This document shows, piece by piece, positions 18,111 through 24,770 of a DNA stretch of 64,000 nt. Both the position numbers and the translations under genes were made by a program. Location of the stretch: contig NZ_FONG01000008.1 of the NCBI RefSeq assembly GCF_900112845.1, positions 248,001-312,000 of the forward strand, in the 5' to 3' direction. The notes under the pieces are model-generated. The model ran no database searches and was not told the origin of the DNA. It saw only the letters and a list, made by a program, of their open reading frames with translations. This DNA is from Actinacidiphila alni. Lineage in GTDB: Bacteria > Actinomycetota > Actinomycetes > Streptomycetales > Streptomycetaceae. Positions within the stretch are counted from its first letter, which is position 1; the number at the start of each line of letters is the position of its first letter.

Positions 18111-18308
18111 ATGGGGATGCTGGACCAAGCGCTGTTGCAACAGGCGAAGAAAGCGCAGGGCGAGACGAACCAGCGTCTCGATGCGCTGCTCGTCGAGCAG
18201 CAGAGGACGAACGCGCTGCTCGCACAGTTGGTGCAGCTGTTGCAGAACCAGCAGTCTGTGCCCCGCCCGCCCAGTCCGCCCGTGACTTGGGGTACGAACG
18301 GGCGCTAG
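18111..18308 (+). CDS. 65-residue coiled-coil protein, opposite strand
   Basis: Starts ATG at 18111 (MGMLDQALLQQAKKAQGETN) with GAGGGG upstream. It forms one long amphipathic helix with Leu and Gln heptads (RLDALLVEQQRTNALLAQLV), then a short Pro-rich tail. It is one of very few plus-strand genes in the structural half, and its end overlaps the end of the HNH gene by 4 bases. Codon bias supports it being real. Function unknown; an oligomeric packaging or DNA-end-binding accessory would fit the position. Confidence 0.6.
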   Translation: MGMLDQALLQQAKKAQGETNQRLDALLVEQQRTNALLAQLVQLLQNQQSVPRPPSPPVTWGTNGR

Positions 18309-18649
18309 GGCTGGGCGTGCTTCCTGCTGTTGCACGCACGGCACAGCACGGCCACGTTGTCGGGGTTGTCGCTGCCGCCGTTGGCCTTGGCCACGATGTG
18401 GTCGCCGGTCAGGTCGGTGGCGTGGTGGGGCAGTACGCCCCAGCCGGGGCACCAGTCGCCGTACTCGGCACGGTGGTCCTGCACGGCCTGGCTGGCGGTA
18501 CGGGCCCACTGTGATCCGTAGCCGCGCTGGGTGGCCGAGCCGCGCCGCTGGTTCTGGCGGGCCTGCCAGGCGGCCTGGTGGGTATCGCAGCGGGAACGGT
18601 TGGTGGTGAGGGTGCCGCAGTCGAGGCACGGGCGCTTGGGCACGGTCAC
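18305..18649 (-). CDS. HNH endonuclease
   Basis: 114 residues. An N-terminal zinc pair (CLDCGTLTTNRSRCDTH) is followed by the HNH core DLTGDHIVAKANGGSDNPDN and VAVLCRACNSRKHA, with His, Asn and His in the right order. In cos-type siphophages an HNH protein beside the terminase is needed for packaging cleavage. Start GTG overlaps the stop of the previous gene (GTGA). Confidence 0.93.
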   Translation of the reverse strand: MTVPKRPCLDCGTLTTNRSRCDTHQAAWQARQNQRRGSATQRGYGSQWARTASQAVQDHRAEYGDWCPGWGVLPHHATDLTGDHIVAKANGGSDNPDNVAVLCRACNSRKHAQP

Positions 18650-19026
18650 CAGCCGGCGGGCATCGCGGGCGGATCGGTGAGCGGGTCGGGCTGCGGTGCG
18701 GGCTCGGGCTTGCAGTCGCAGGCCGGAGGCGCTGCGCAGGTGGCCTGGTGGACGACGGCCGCGGCGTCGATGCTCAGCGCGTGCTGGGCGCAGGCGTGCA
18801 CGATGACGGTGGAGTCGCTGAAGTCCATCGGCGGGAATTCGGGCGCCGGGAGCTGGGGGTCGGCCTCGGTGAGGATGGTGCTTCGCCGGTCCTGCTCGAT
18901 GGCTTCCTGCGCTGCGATCTCGTCGGGCAGGAGACGCCGTTGCCAGTGGACGACGACGGTGCCGGTGCAGTCTCCGGCCCCGCAGGTGAGCGCGGGCGGG
19001 GCGATGGCGGGGATTTCGGTGGTCAC
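18646..19026 (-). CDS. Cys-rich hypothetical phage protein
   Basis: 126 residues from a GTG (VTTEIPAIAPPALTCGAGDC) with AAGGGG 6 bases upstream. Cys/His pairs occur at LTCGAGDCTG, VHACAQH and CAAPPACDCK, so a zinc-binding fold is likely. The tail is Pro-rich. It is coupled to the HNH gene (GTGA). No family known to me; a role next to packaging is only positional. Confidence 0.6.
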   Translation of the reverse strand: MTTEIPAIAPPALTCGAGDCTGTVVVHWQRRLLPDEIAAQEAIEQDRRSTILTEADPQLPAPEFPPMDFSDSTVIVHACAQHALSIDAAAVVHQATCAAPPACDCKPEPAPQPDPLTDPPAMPAGW

Positions 19027-19130
19027 GGTGGTCCCCTTCCGCTCATGCCGAAGGCCCCGGACCGGTGATGGTCGCGGGGCCTTCGGGCATACGTCTGCGG
19101 AAAGATCGTCACACCGTGGCTGACCTGGTG

Positions 19131-19322
19131 TCAAGCGGCAACGCGGGCGGCGAGGATGGCGAGCACCGCGGTGGTGTCGTAGTACGGCCGCCTCGGCGTA
19201 CCGCCGGCCTTCACGAGTTGCCCGCGGGCGACGAGCTGGCGGACGCCGGACAGCCCGATGCCGAGGGCGGTGGCGGCCTGGTGGGCGGACATGTGGCCTG
19301 GGGGCACGGACAGCGGTTCCAT
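19131..19322 (-). CDS. Small helix-turn-helix protein, MerR/excisionase-like
   Basis: 63 residues starting MEPLSVPPGHMSAHQAATAL. The segment HMSAHQAATALGIGLSGVRQLVARGQLVKAGG is a winged HTH of the excisionase/MerR DNA-binding type, and the rest is the short wing and helix. A G-rich ribosome site precedes the ATG. It lies far from the integrase, so it may be a late-gene regulator rather than the excisionase; both are possible. Confidence 0.65.
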   Translation of the reverse strand: MEPLSVPPGHMSAHQAATALGIGLSGVRQLVARGQLVKAGGTPRRPYYDTTAVLAILAARVAA

Positions 19323-19336
19323 GCCCCCAGTGTGGA

Positions 19337-19522
19337 TCAGTCGTCGTCGGCGGTGAGGTGCGCGAGGCGGGCGCGCGCGTCGGCTTCGCTGATGGCGCCG
19401 GTCTCGACGTCGTGCTCGATGCCGTTGACCTCTTGCTCGGTGCAGGCGTCGCAGTCGCCGCAGCCGTCGTCGGGTGGCGTGGCGCCGCAGTCGGTGTAGT
19501 CGGGGTCGAACGCGTTCTTCAT
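19337..19522 (-). CDS. Small acidic Cys-cluster protein
   Basis: 61 residues, MKNAFDPDYTDCGATPPDDG onward, with GCGDCDACTEQE (CxxCxxC) near residues 21-27 and an acidic helical tail (GAISEADARARLAHLTADDD). ATG with AAGGAGC upstream. The cysteine cluster suggests metal binding. It follows a hairpin that separates it from the membrane-protein cassette. Confidence 0.65.
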   Translation of the reverse strand: MKNAFDPDYTDCGATPPDDGCGDCDACTEQEVNGIEHDVETGAISEADARARLAHLTADDD

Positions 19523-19554
19523 GATCGCTCCTTGGTGTCGTGGGTGTGGTCTTA

Positions 19555-19571
19555 CCCGCGCTCGGCGCGGG
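19555..19571 (-). terminator. Short GC hairpin after the membrane cassette
   Basis: CCCGCGC-TCG-GCGCGGG, 7-bp perfect arms with a 3-base loop, between the membrane cassette and the small Cys gene. No T-run on the minus strand, so termination is only inferred. Confidence 0.35.
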
Positions 19572-19616
19572 GTCGTACTCCAATGCGCCTATTCGTGGCG
19601 GGTGTTGCTGGTGTGG

Positions 19617-19715
19617 TCAGCCCTGCCAGGGGGTGGTGTGTCCGCAGGCGGGGCGGGACCACCACCCGCAGATCCAGCAGTAGTCGGCGGCCAGTTCGGC
19701 GAAGCGGCGGATCAT
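19617..19715 (-). CDS. 32-residue CxxC mini-protein
   Basis: ATG at 19715 overlaps the stop of the preceding membrane gene (ATGA). The product MIRRFAELAADYCWICGWWS then ends RPACGHTTPWQG, with a CxxC and a later Cys-x-His pair. Translational coupling and the metal-site spacing argue that it is made. It is short enough that chance cannot be ruled out. Confidence 0.45.
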   Translation of the reverse strand: MIRRFAELAADYCWICGWWSRPACGHTTPWQG

Positions 19716-20356
19716 GCGCTCTCCGCCCGCTCTCCGGGCTTGGAGAGCGACGGAGAATCCTCGCTCTGACCTGCGTCTCCGTGCCGCTCTCCAGTGCCGC
19801 TCTCCGCAGGGGACAGGAGGGCTTCGGCGTCGGCTCGGCGGACGCCTGAGCGGCCCTGAATGGTGCCCACGCGGAGGCTGCGTTGGATGGGCACGCCGAG
19901 GGTGCGGAGGGCGGCCCGGAGGGCGGCGTCGTCGCGCCCTTCCTGGCCGGGCAGTTGGCGCATCGCGGGGTACAACTCGTAGAGGTGGATGCCGGGCCGG
20001 TCGCCGATGAGTGTGAGGAGCCATCTCGCGAAGCCGGTTCGCGGGTCGGCGGCCGGGGCCGGATCGGCGTCTTCCGGCTCGTCCTGGACGGCGGCCGGGG
20101 CGGCGCCGTGCCGGTAGGCGGCGACGAGCCAGGCCGGGGTGAGGAGCCACAGCAGGACGGGGGCGGCCCGGATGATCCGTACGGCGGCGTAGCCGAGGGC
20201 GAGCACGATGCCGGTCCGCACGAGGGGGCCGAGGGCGGCCCGCCAGCCGCTGAGGTCGGTCCGGCGGCCGCCTGCGATCCAGGTGGCGAGGCCGGTCCGG
20301 ATGCGTCGGGTGAGGATCACCGAGCCGGTGAAGATCCGGGTGGCGTGGCGGTTCAC
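19712..20356 (-). CDS. Membrane protein with C-terminal wHTH-like domain (Spd-like cassette)
   Basis: 214 residues from a GTG overlapping the previous stop. The first 45 residues are basic, followed by one or two transmembrane helices (TGIVLALGYAAVRIIRAAPV and LLWLLTPAWLVAAY). The cytoplasmic part (GIHLYELYPAMRQLPGQEGR, LRTLGVPIQRSLRVGTIQGR) looks like a winged-helix fold, ending in a Ser/Glu-rich tail. It belongs to a coupled run of five membrane genes that resembles the spread genes of Streptomyces conjugative plasmids. Specific function unknown. Confidence 0.6.
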   Translation of the reverse strand: MNRHATRIFTGSVILTRRIRTGLATWIAGGRRTDLSGWRAALGPLVRTGIVLALGYAAVRIIRAAPVLLWLLTPAWLVAAYRHGAAPAAVQDEPEDADPAPAADPRTGFARWLLTLIGDRPGIHLYELYPAMRQLPGQEGRDDAALRAALRTLGVPIQRSLRVGTIQGRSGVRRADAEALLSPAESGTGERHGDAGQSEDSPSLSKPGERAESA

Positions 20357-20844
20357 AGCGCCCCCTGGATCGAGTTGCCGATGCTGTTGAGGGTGCCGGG
20401 CACCCAGGTGAGCAGGCCGACGACGCCGGCGGACAGGCAGAGCACGGAGGCGACGAAGGCGCCGCCGACGATGCGCTTCTTGTCCTTCTTCCCGGCTGCC
20501 CGCCAGGCGAGGACGACGCCGAAGGCGATGACCACGACGACGACGGCCCCGGCGGGGGTGAGGCCGGACAGGGCGCGGTGGGCGACGGGTGCGGTGGTCT
20601 GCACGCCGGTGGTACCCGAGGTGAGGCGGCTCCCGCCTTCGTTGGCGGCGGTGGCGGAGTGGGTGTGGGCCCAGCCGAGGATGCCGCCGGGGCAGACGGC
20701 GGACACGATGCCGAGCGCGCTCCCCTTCCCGAACGCGGCGAGCTGCTTGGCGTCGCGGTTACCGGCCCACCAGGGGCGGAGGTTGGCGTAGAGCACGACG
20801 AGGGCGGCGGCGAGCCCGGCGAGGGTGAGTCCTGTGGTGTTCAT
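20353..20844 (-). CDS. Multi-span membrane protein (Spd-like cassette)
   Basis: 163 residues starting MNTTGLTLAGLAAALVVLYA. Hydrophobic helices occur at the N-terminus, in the middle (LTPAGAVVVVVIAFGVVLAW) and near the end (IVGGAFVASVLCLSAGVVGL), with a Lys-rich loop GKKDKKR. ATGA overlap upstream and GTGA overlap downstream show strict coupling. No enzyme motif is seen. Confidence 0.65.
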   Translation of the reverse strand: MNTTGLTLAGLAAALVVLYANLRPWWAGNRDAKQLAAFGKGSALGIVSAVCPGGILGWAHTHSATAANEGGSRLTSGTTGVQTTAPVAHRALSGLTPAGAVVVVVIAFGVVLAWRAAGKKDKKRIVGGAFVASVLCLSAGVVGLLTWVPGTLNSIGNSIQGAL

Positions 20845-21368
20845 CGGGCGACTCCGGTGATCCACAGGATCGGGTCGTAGAGGCTGGCGGCGGACAGGGC
20901 GCCGAGGGCGGTGACGGCGAGGGCGGTGAGCCGGGGCACGGTGGCGCGCCGGTAGACGAGCCAGCTCGCGGCAATCAGGGCGCCGATGCCGAGGGTGTAG
21001 CCGAACCCTTGGCCTTGGTGGGCGCGGGTGGTCTGGACGCAGTACGCCCAGGTGACGGCGATGCTGTACCGGTTGGGGAGGATCGGCGCGAAGGCCAGCG
21101 CGAGGGCAGCGGCGAGCTGCCAGGGGCGGCCGAGCCGCTGCGCGAGCGCCCAGGCCCGGTCCCAGCGGGTGGGGGCGGGCTCCGGCTCGGGCATCCGGAT
21201 TTCGTGCACGTGCCGGTGGGTGATGGTGATGTCGCCCGGCGGCGGTACGGCGGGCGGTGCCGGCGGGGCGGGCGGGGTGCGCCAGGGCGGCGCTTCGTCG
21301 GCGATGGGCGGCCGGGGCGGCAGCTCGGCGCTGGGGAAGACGCGGGTGGGGATGATCGGGTCAGACAT
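20841..21368 (-). CDS. SpdB-like membrane protein, Pro-rich N-terminus
   Basis: 175 residues from MSDPIIPTRVFPSAELPPRP. A Pro-rich cytoplasmic stretch (about 1-60) leads to about four transmembrane helices (LAAALALAFAPILP, YTLGIGALIAASWLVYRR, LTALAVTALGALSAASLY). Pro-rich tail plus membrane anchor is the plan of SpdB-type proteins that help plasmids spread inside Streptomyces mycelium. The likeness is in architecture only; sequence search would be needed to prove family membership. Confidence 0.55.
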   Translation of the reverse strand: MSDPIIPTRVFPSAELPPRPPIADEAPPWRTPPAPPAPPAVPPPGDITITHRHVHEIRMPEPEPAPTRWDRAWALAQRLGRPWQLAAALALAFAPILPNRYSIAVTWAYCVQTTRAHQGQGFGYTLGIGALIAASWLVYRRATVPRLTALAVTALGALSAASLYDPILWITGVAR

Positions 21369-21534
21369 GGCCGCCTCGCAGAGCGAGGACCACGGCGGCG
21401 TATCCGCCGAGGGCGATGACGAGGACGGCCGAGGTGAGTAGGGGCCGGAGGGCGCGGCGGTCGACGGCGAGCAGCCAGAGGCCGGAACCGACGAGGGCGG
21501 CGAGGAAGAAGGCCAGGCAGGCCAGGGTGAACAT
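21361..21534 (-). CDS. 57-residue two-helix membrane protein
   Basis: ATG at 21534; product MFTLACLAFFLAALVGSGLW, then LLAVDRRALRPLL, then a second helix TSAVLVIALGGYAAVVLALR, ending GGHV. Its stop overlaps the start of the SpdB-like gene by 8 bases. Two hydrophobic helices joined by a short basic hairpin are like small phage holins or plasmid spread proteins. As it is in the membrane cassette and far from the lysin, a spread-type or pore role is the better guess. Confidence 0.65.
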   Translation of the reverse strand: MFTLACLAFFLAALVGSGLWLLAVDRRALRPLLTSAVLVIALGGYAAVVLALRGGHV

Positions 21535-21652
21535 GGGGTGCTCCAGTCGGAGTGTCCGGATCTGGGGCGCGCGCGGGTCTGCTGCCGGGTCTGCACCGTG
21601 GTGCTCGCCGGGGCTCGCCGGTCTGCGGGCTGCGTCGGGCAGCCTCGGCCAG

Positions 21653-21672
21653 GGCCGCGCTCGAGCGCGGCC
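21653..21672. terminator. Perfect 20-bp palindrome after the 353-residue gene
   Basis: GGCCGCGC-TCGA-GCGCGGCC lies just beyond the stop of the large membrane gene and before the 57-residue gene. It could be a terminator, a processing hairpin or a protein site. Confidence 0.4.
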
Positions 21673-21692
21673 GTGACCGGGGTGGCCCGGCG

Positions 21693-22754
21693 TCAGGCGG
21701 TGGGCGTGTCTCCGTCGCGGGCGACGAGGGCGGCGTATGCGCGGCGGACGCGGTCTTCGGCTCCGACGAATCCGGCGACACGGAACGCGGACACGGCCTG
21801 CCGGTAGGAGAGCGGCGGGTCGGTCTGGTAGCGGAGCCAGCGGAGGACGACGTCGAGGTGAGCGTCGCTGAGGGGTTGGCCCGTCACGGGGACCGTCACG
21901 CCTGCGACAGCGGCGAGTTCGGCGAGCGTGACGGTGGGCGCGTCCTCGGTCTGCGCGGTGGGCGTGGCCTGCGCGACGGGCTCCGTCACGGGTGTGACGG
22001 GCTCGGCCTCGACCGGCAGCTCGGCGGGCTGCTCCGGGGCAGCGGTGAGCGCGGGCGTCACGGGCGCCGTCACGGCGTCACGGCTGCGTGTGACGGCCGG
22101 GGCGAACATCGTGGCCAGGGCGGCGTCGGCGCCTTCGGTGAGCCGTACGCGCTGGACATCGACGAGCTGCTCGCCGAGCGCGGTGTCGCCTTCGCCGACG
22201 CGGCGCGCGAGGCGCCAGGCTCGACGCTCCGCCTTCTCGCGCACGTCCTTGTCGGGGTGGCGCTCGGCGCGGGCCTGCTCGTAGGCGAGGGCGCGGACCG
22301 CGGCGGCCGTACGGCGGCGGGCCTCGACGTCGACTCCGGTGGTGCGTACCACGATCCGGCGGGCGAGCAGGCCGGCGCCTTCGGCCCCGGTGACCATGGC
22401 CAGCGGGGTCAGCCCGTAGACCACGGTGGACGTGGCCCCGTGGGCGGCGACGGCCCCGACGGTGGCGGCGACCGCGGGAAGCGCCCACAGGCCGGCCCGC
22501 ACGGCGGCCGGGGCGGACTGGCCGAGCATCACCAGGCCGACGTAGACGAGCGCGAGGATGAAGGTGCTGCCCTCGCCCGCGACGACCGCGCCGAGCGCGG
22601 TGCCGCTGGGGAACGCGGTGGTGAGGTTGGTGTACGTGCCGTAGGCGCCGAGTCCGCCGATGCCGATGACGGCTAGTGCGGCGGTGCCGAGTACGGCGGC
22701 TTGGGCGGTGGTGAGGGGGCGCGCCTCGGCGCGGTGTTGCATGGGAAGATCCAT
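21693..22754 (-). CDS. Four-helix membrane protein with cytoplasmic C-terminal domain (DUF2637/Spd-like)
   Basis: 353 residues from MDLPMQHRAEARPLTTAQAA with AAGGAG about 10 bases upstream. Four transmembrane segments fall in the first 140 residues (AAVLGTAALAVIGIGGLGAY; STFILALVYVGLVML; LWALPAVAATVGAVAA; VVYGLTPLAMVTGAEGAG). A charged helical linker and an Ala/Thr/Pro-rich spacer then lead to a helical end domain (LSYRQAVSAFRVAGFVGAED). The layout matches DUF2637-type membrane proteins found in Streptomyces integrative conjugative elements. No TraB-like ATPase accompanies it here. Confidence 0.6.
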   Translation of the reverse strand: MDLPMQHRAEARPLTTAQAAVLGTAALAVIGIGGLGAYGTYTNLTTAFPSGTALGAVVAGEGSTFILALVYVGLVMLGQSAPAAVRAGLWALPAVAATVGAVAAHGATSTVVYGLTPLAMVTGAEGAGLLARRIVVRTTGVDVEARRRTAAAVRALAYEQARAERHPDKDVREKAERRAWRLARRVGEGDTALGEQLVDVQRVRLTEGADAALATMFAPAVTRSRDAVTAPVTPALTAAPEQPAELPVEAEPVTPVTEPVAQATPTAQTEDAPTVTLAELAAVAGVTVPVTGQPLSDAHLDVVLRWLRYQTDPPLSYRQAVSAFRVAGFVGAEDRVRRAYAALVARDGDTPTA

Positions 22755-22791
22755 GTCAGCCGTTCTCCTTGCGTGATCAAGGTGGCGGTCA

Positions 22792-22828
22792 GGCCCCGGC
22801 CAGGGAGTGGAGTCCCTGAGCTGGGGCC
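22792..22828 (-). terminator. Nested hairpin separating two transcription blocks
   Basis: Outer arms GGCCCC/GGGGCC and inner arms CAGGGA/TCCCTG form a long stem between the 109-residue gene and the membrane gene. Likely a terminator or attenuator; no T-run. Confidence 0.45.
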
Positions 22829-22837
22829 GTCTTGCGT

Positions 22838-23167
22838 TCAGGTCAGGGGCGGCAGAGCTGGTAGGCGTGGACGGTGCGTCCGTCCGTGGTGGTGATCTGA
22901 CGGAGAGGGCGAGTCGGTGCGGTCGTGCCGCTCGGCCTCGGTCCGCTGGATGTCCGCGTATACGAGTGCCTGCGCCAGGGAGTACCGACCGGCGTCGGAG
23001 ACGGACACGAATGTCTCGGGGTAGTTGGACACAGCGCGACTCCGGTCGTCGAGCACGGCCACGTATCCCGGCGCGGTGTGGAGGTGGGCCACGGTACCCG
23101 TGATGACGGGCTGTCCGGGGCGCCGGACGACGACTGCCTGTCCCTGCGAGTGCTTGATGCCCGTCAT
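22838..23167 (-). CDS. Small phage protein downstream of the RHH-controlled promoter
   Basis: 109 residues starting MTGIKHSQGQAVVVRRPGQP with GGGAGT upstream. The first 50 residues form a short beta barrel-like pattern (VVVRRPGQPVITGTVAHLHT; GYVAVLDDRSRAV); the tail is His/Arg/Pro-rich. It is the first gene read leftward from the palindrome-containing divergent promoter, so it is probably controlled by the neighbouring RHH protein. Function unknown. Confidence 0.65.
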   Translation of the reverse strand: MTGIKHSQGQAVVVRRPGQPVITGTVAHLHTAPGYVAVLDDRSRAVSNYPETFVSVSDAGRYSLAQALVYADIQRTEAERHDRTDSPSPSDHHHGRTHRPRLPALPPLT

Positions 23168-23186
23168 TTCCGTACTCCCTGCTCCG

Positions 23187-23247
23187 GGGTGGCTTGCCAC
23201 CCAACTATGGCACACCCTTTGACGGGTGGCAAGCCACCTGAGATGAT
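23187..23247. promoter_or_regulatory. Divergent promoters with paired palindromic operators
   Basis: Two copies of one 14-bp palindrome, GGTGGCTTGCCACC at 23188-23201 and its reverse complement GGTGGCAAGCCACC at 23225-23238, are 37 bp apart centre to centre. A rightward promoter (TTGACG 23219-23224, GATGAT 23242-23247, spacer 17) has the second palindrome exactly in its spacer. A leftward promoter (TTGCCA 23232-23227, CATAGT 23209-23204, spacer 17) takes its -35 from the same palindrome. The adjacent RHH gene is the likely repressor. Confidence 0.7.
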
Positions 23248-23253
23248 CCCCCC

Positions 23254-23445
23254 ATGGCGAACCAGCACCGGCACCGGCAGCGCGTGATCCGCGGCATCCC
23301 CGACGAGGAAGTGGCCGCCCTCGACAGTGCCGCCGCGCGGGCCGGCAGCGACCGGAGCGCCATCACGCGCGCCCTGTGGGCGTGGTACGCCCGCCTGCCG
23401 GGTGCCGAGCTGCCCGAGCGCCCGCCAGCACCGACGGAGAGTTGA
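23254..23445 (+). CDS. Ribbon-helix-helix repressor (Arc/CopG type)
   Basis: 63 residues. After a basic start (MANQHRHRQ) comes RVIRGIPDEEVAALDSAAAR, then AGSDRSAITRALWAWYARL: a beta ribbon with two helices, the complete Arc/CopG DNA-binding fold, and a short Pro-rich tail. Such proteins bind as dimers of dimers to paired palindromes, matching the two sites in its own promoter. Its end faces the end of a minus-strand zinc gene with 2 bases between. Confidence 0.85.
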   Translation: MANQHRHRQRVIRGIPDEEVAALDSAAARAGSDRSAITRALWAWYARLPGAELPERPPAPTES

Positions 23446-23447
23446 CC

Positions 23448-24053
23448 TCACGCCGCGCTAACCTTCGTCTGCGCCATCCGGAGCGCGGCCCACACGCCGG
23501 GCGGGTACGTGGCCGAGCACCACTGGCACCGGAGCACCTGCTGCCCGTGCGGTAGCAGCAGCTCGGCCCCGCACACCGCGCCGTCCACGACGGCCGGGCA
23601 GCGGCCCATGCGGGCGGGCAGGTCGTCCGCGCCGACGACCGTACGGGCGCCGTCGTACAGGTCGCGCACCTCGCGGGCCAGGTCCGCGGCGGCCGGCCAC
23701 GTCGCCGCGATCCACGGGACGGCGCCGCGCAGGACAGCGCAGGCCGCCGTGACCCGGGCGCCGAGGTCGTCCGCGCGCAGGACCTGCGCCGCCTGTTCCC
23801 GATCGTCGGCCAAGGCGCGCGCCCACGACGGCAGCACCGCGAAGGCGGTCCGATGGTCGACGACATCAAGGCGTACCGGGATCGGCGCGGTGACGACGGT
23901 CGCCGTACGGCCGCCGTCACCGCGTGCGGGCGCGAGCATGTCGCCGAGCTGCTCGTACAGCGCGGGCAGCAGGTCGAGCCGGTCGGCGAGGTCGGCGGCG
24001 CACGCCGGGCATAGGTAGGCGTCGGCGGGGCGCTCGCACAGCTCGCAGGACAT
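23448..24053 (-). CDS. Two-zinc-site protein of Streptomyces mobile elements
   Basis: 201 residues. An N-terminal CELCERPADAYLCPACA site (two CxxC pairs) and a C-terminal CPAVVDGAVCGAELLL then LRCQWCSATYP site bracket a helical middle. Similar proteins without known function are frequent in Streptomyces phages and integrative elements. ATG with GAGGAG upstream. A DNA or RNA clamp role may be guessed from its place next to SSB, but nothing proves it. Confidence 0.75.
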   Translation of the reverse strand: MSCELCERPADAYLCPACAADLADRLDLLPALYEQLGDMLAPARGDGGRTATVVTAPIPVRLDVVDHRTAFAVLPSWARALADDREQAAQVLRADDLGARVTAACAVLRGAVPWIAATWPAAADLAREVRDLYDGARTVVGADDLPARMGRCPAVVDGAVCGAELLLPHGQQVLRCQWCSATYPPGVWAALRMAQTKVSAA

Positions 24054-24075
24054 CGTGCTCCTCGGGTGGTGCTGG

Positions 24076-24252
24076 TCAGGGGTTGCGGTAGTGGCCGACG
24101 TGCCAGGCGCCGCAGTGACGGCAGGCGTAGACGGTGACGCGGGTGTCGCCGAGGGCGAGCAGGCTGGCCCGGTGGGCGAGGGCGGCGGCCCGGTCCTGGT
24201 GGCGGCGCTTGCCGTCGCAGGACCGGGCCCGCGTGTGCGTGCGCCGCTTCAC
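24076..24252 (-). CDS. Small zinc protein
   Basis: 58 residues from a GTG one base after the SSB stop. Sequence VKRRTHTRARSCDGKRRHQD, a helix, then YACRHCGAWHVGH. The Cys/His set (one upstream Cys and CxxC..H) suggests a single zinc finger. Close coupling to ssb puts it in the replication operon. Confidence 0.7.
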   Translation of the reverse strand: MKRRTHTRARSCDGKRRHQDRAAALAHRASLLALGDTRVTVYACRHCGAWHVGHYRNP

Positions 24253-24253
24253 G

Positions 24254-24754
24254 TCAGAACGGGGGCTCGTCGTAGCTGCCACGGCCGCTGTTCGCCGGGG
24301 CAGGCGTTCCGGTGGCCCACGGGTCGTCCTGCGGCGCCTGGCGGGCCTGCTGGGGCCGCTGCTGGGCACGCTGACCGTTTGCGGGGGCCTGCTCGCGCGC
24401 CGACTTCGACACCTGCGCGACGGCGTACGCCAGGGATGGGCCGATCGAGCGGATCGACAGGGCGGGCGCCTGGTGCTTCTGGCCGTCCTTCTCCCACGAC
24501 TCGGTGCGCAGCTCGCCGGAGACGAGGATCTCCATGCCCTTCTGGACGGTTTCGCAGATGTTCTCGGCGAGGAATTCCCAGGCGGTGCCGCGGACCCAGA
24601 AGGTGTCGCCGTCGACCCACTCGCCGGTGCGGTCGTCCTTCCGGCGGGAGTTGAAGGCGAGCCGCACGGTGGCGACGGCCTTGCCGGACTGGGTGAAGCG
24701 CAGCTCGGGGTCGGCGACTGCGCGGGCGATGCCGGTGATGGTGGGCAGGGGCAT
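24254..24754 (-). CDS. ssb: Single-stranded DNA-binding protein
   Basis: 166 residues starting MPLPTITGIARAVADPELRF. The OB-fold phrases GKAVATVRLAFNSRRKD, DTFWVRGTAWEFLAENICET and GMEILVSGELRTESWEK are canonical, and the protein ends GSYDEPPF, a variant of the acidic DDDIPF tip that recruits repair and replication proteins. It follows the helicase gene by 16 bases. The Gln/Pro-rich linker is of normal length. Confidence 0.96.
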   Translation of the reverse strand: MPLPTITGIARAVADPELRFTQSGKAVATVRLAFNSRRKDDRTGEWVDGDTFWVRGTAWEFLAENICETVQKGMEILVSGELRTESWEKDGQKHQAPALSIRSIGPSLAYAVAQVSKSAREQAPANGQRAQQRPQQARQAPQDDPWATGTPAPANSGRGSYDEPPF

Positions 24755-24770
24755 GACGTGTCCTCTCGGG

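Noticed and set aside
21361..21534. Holin for the prophage
   Set aside because: Two membrane helices fit, but it lies about 20 kb from the lysin and is coupled to spread-like genes.
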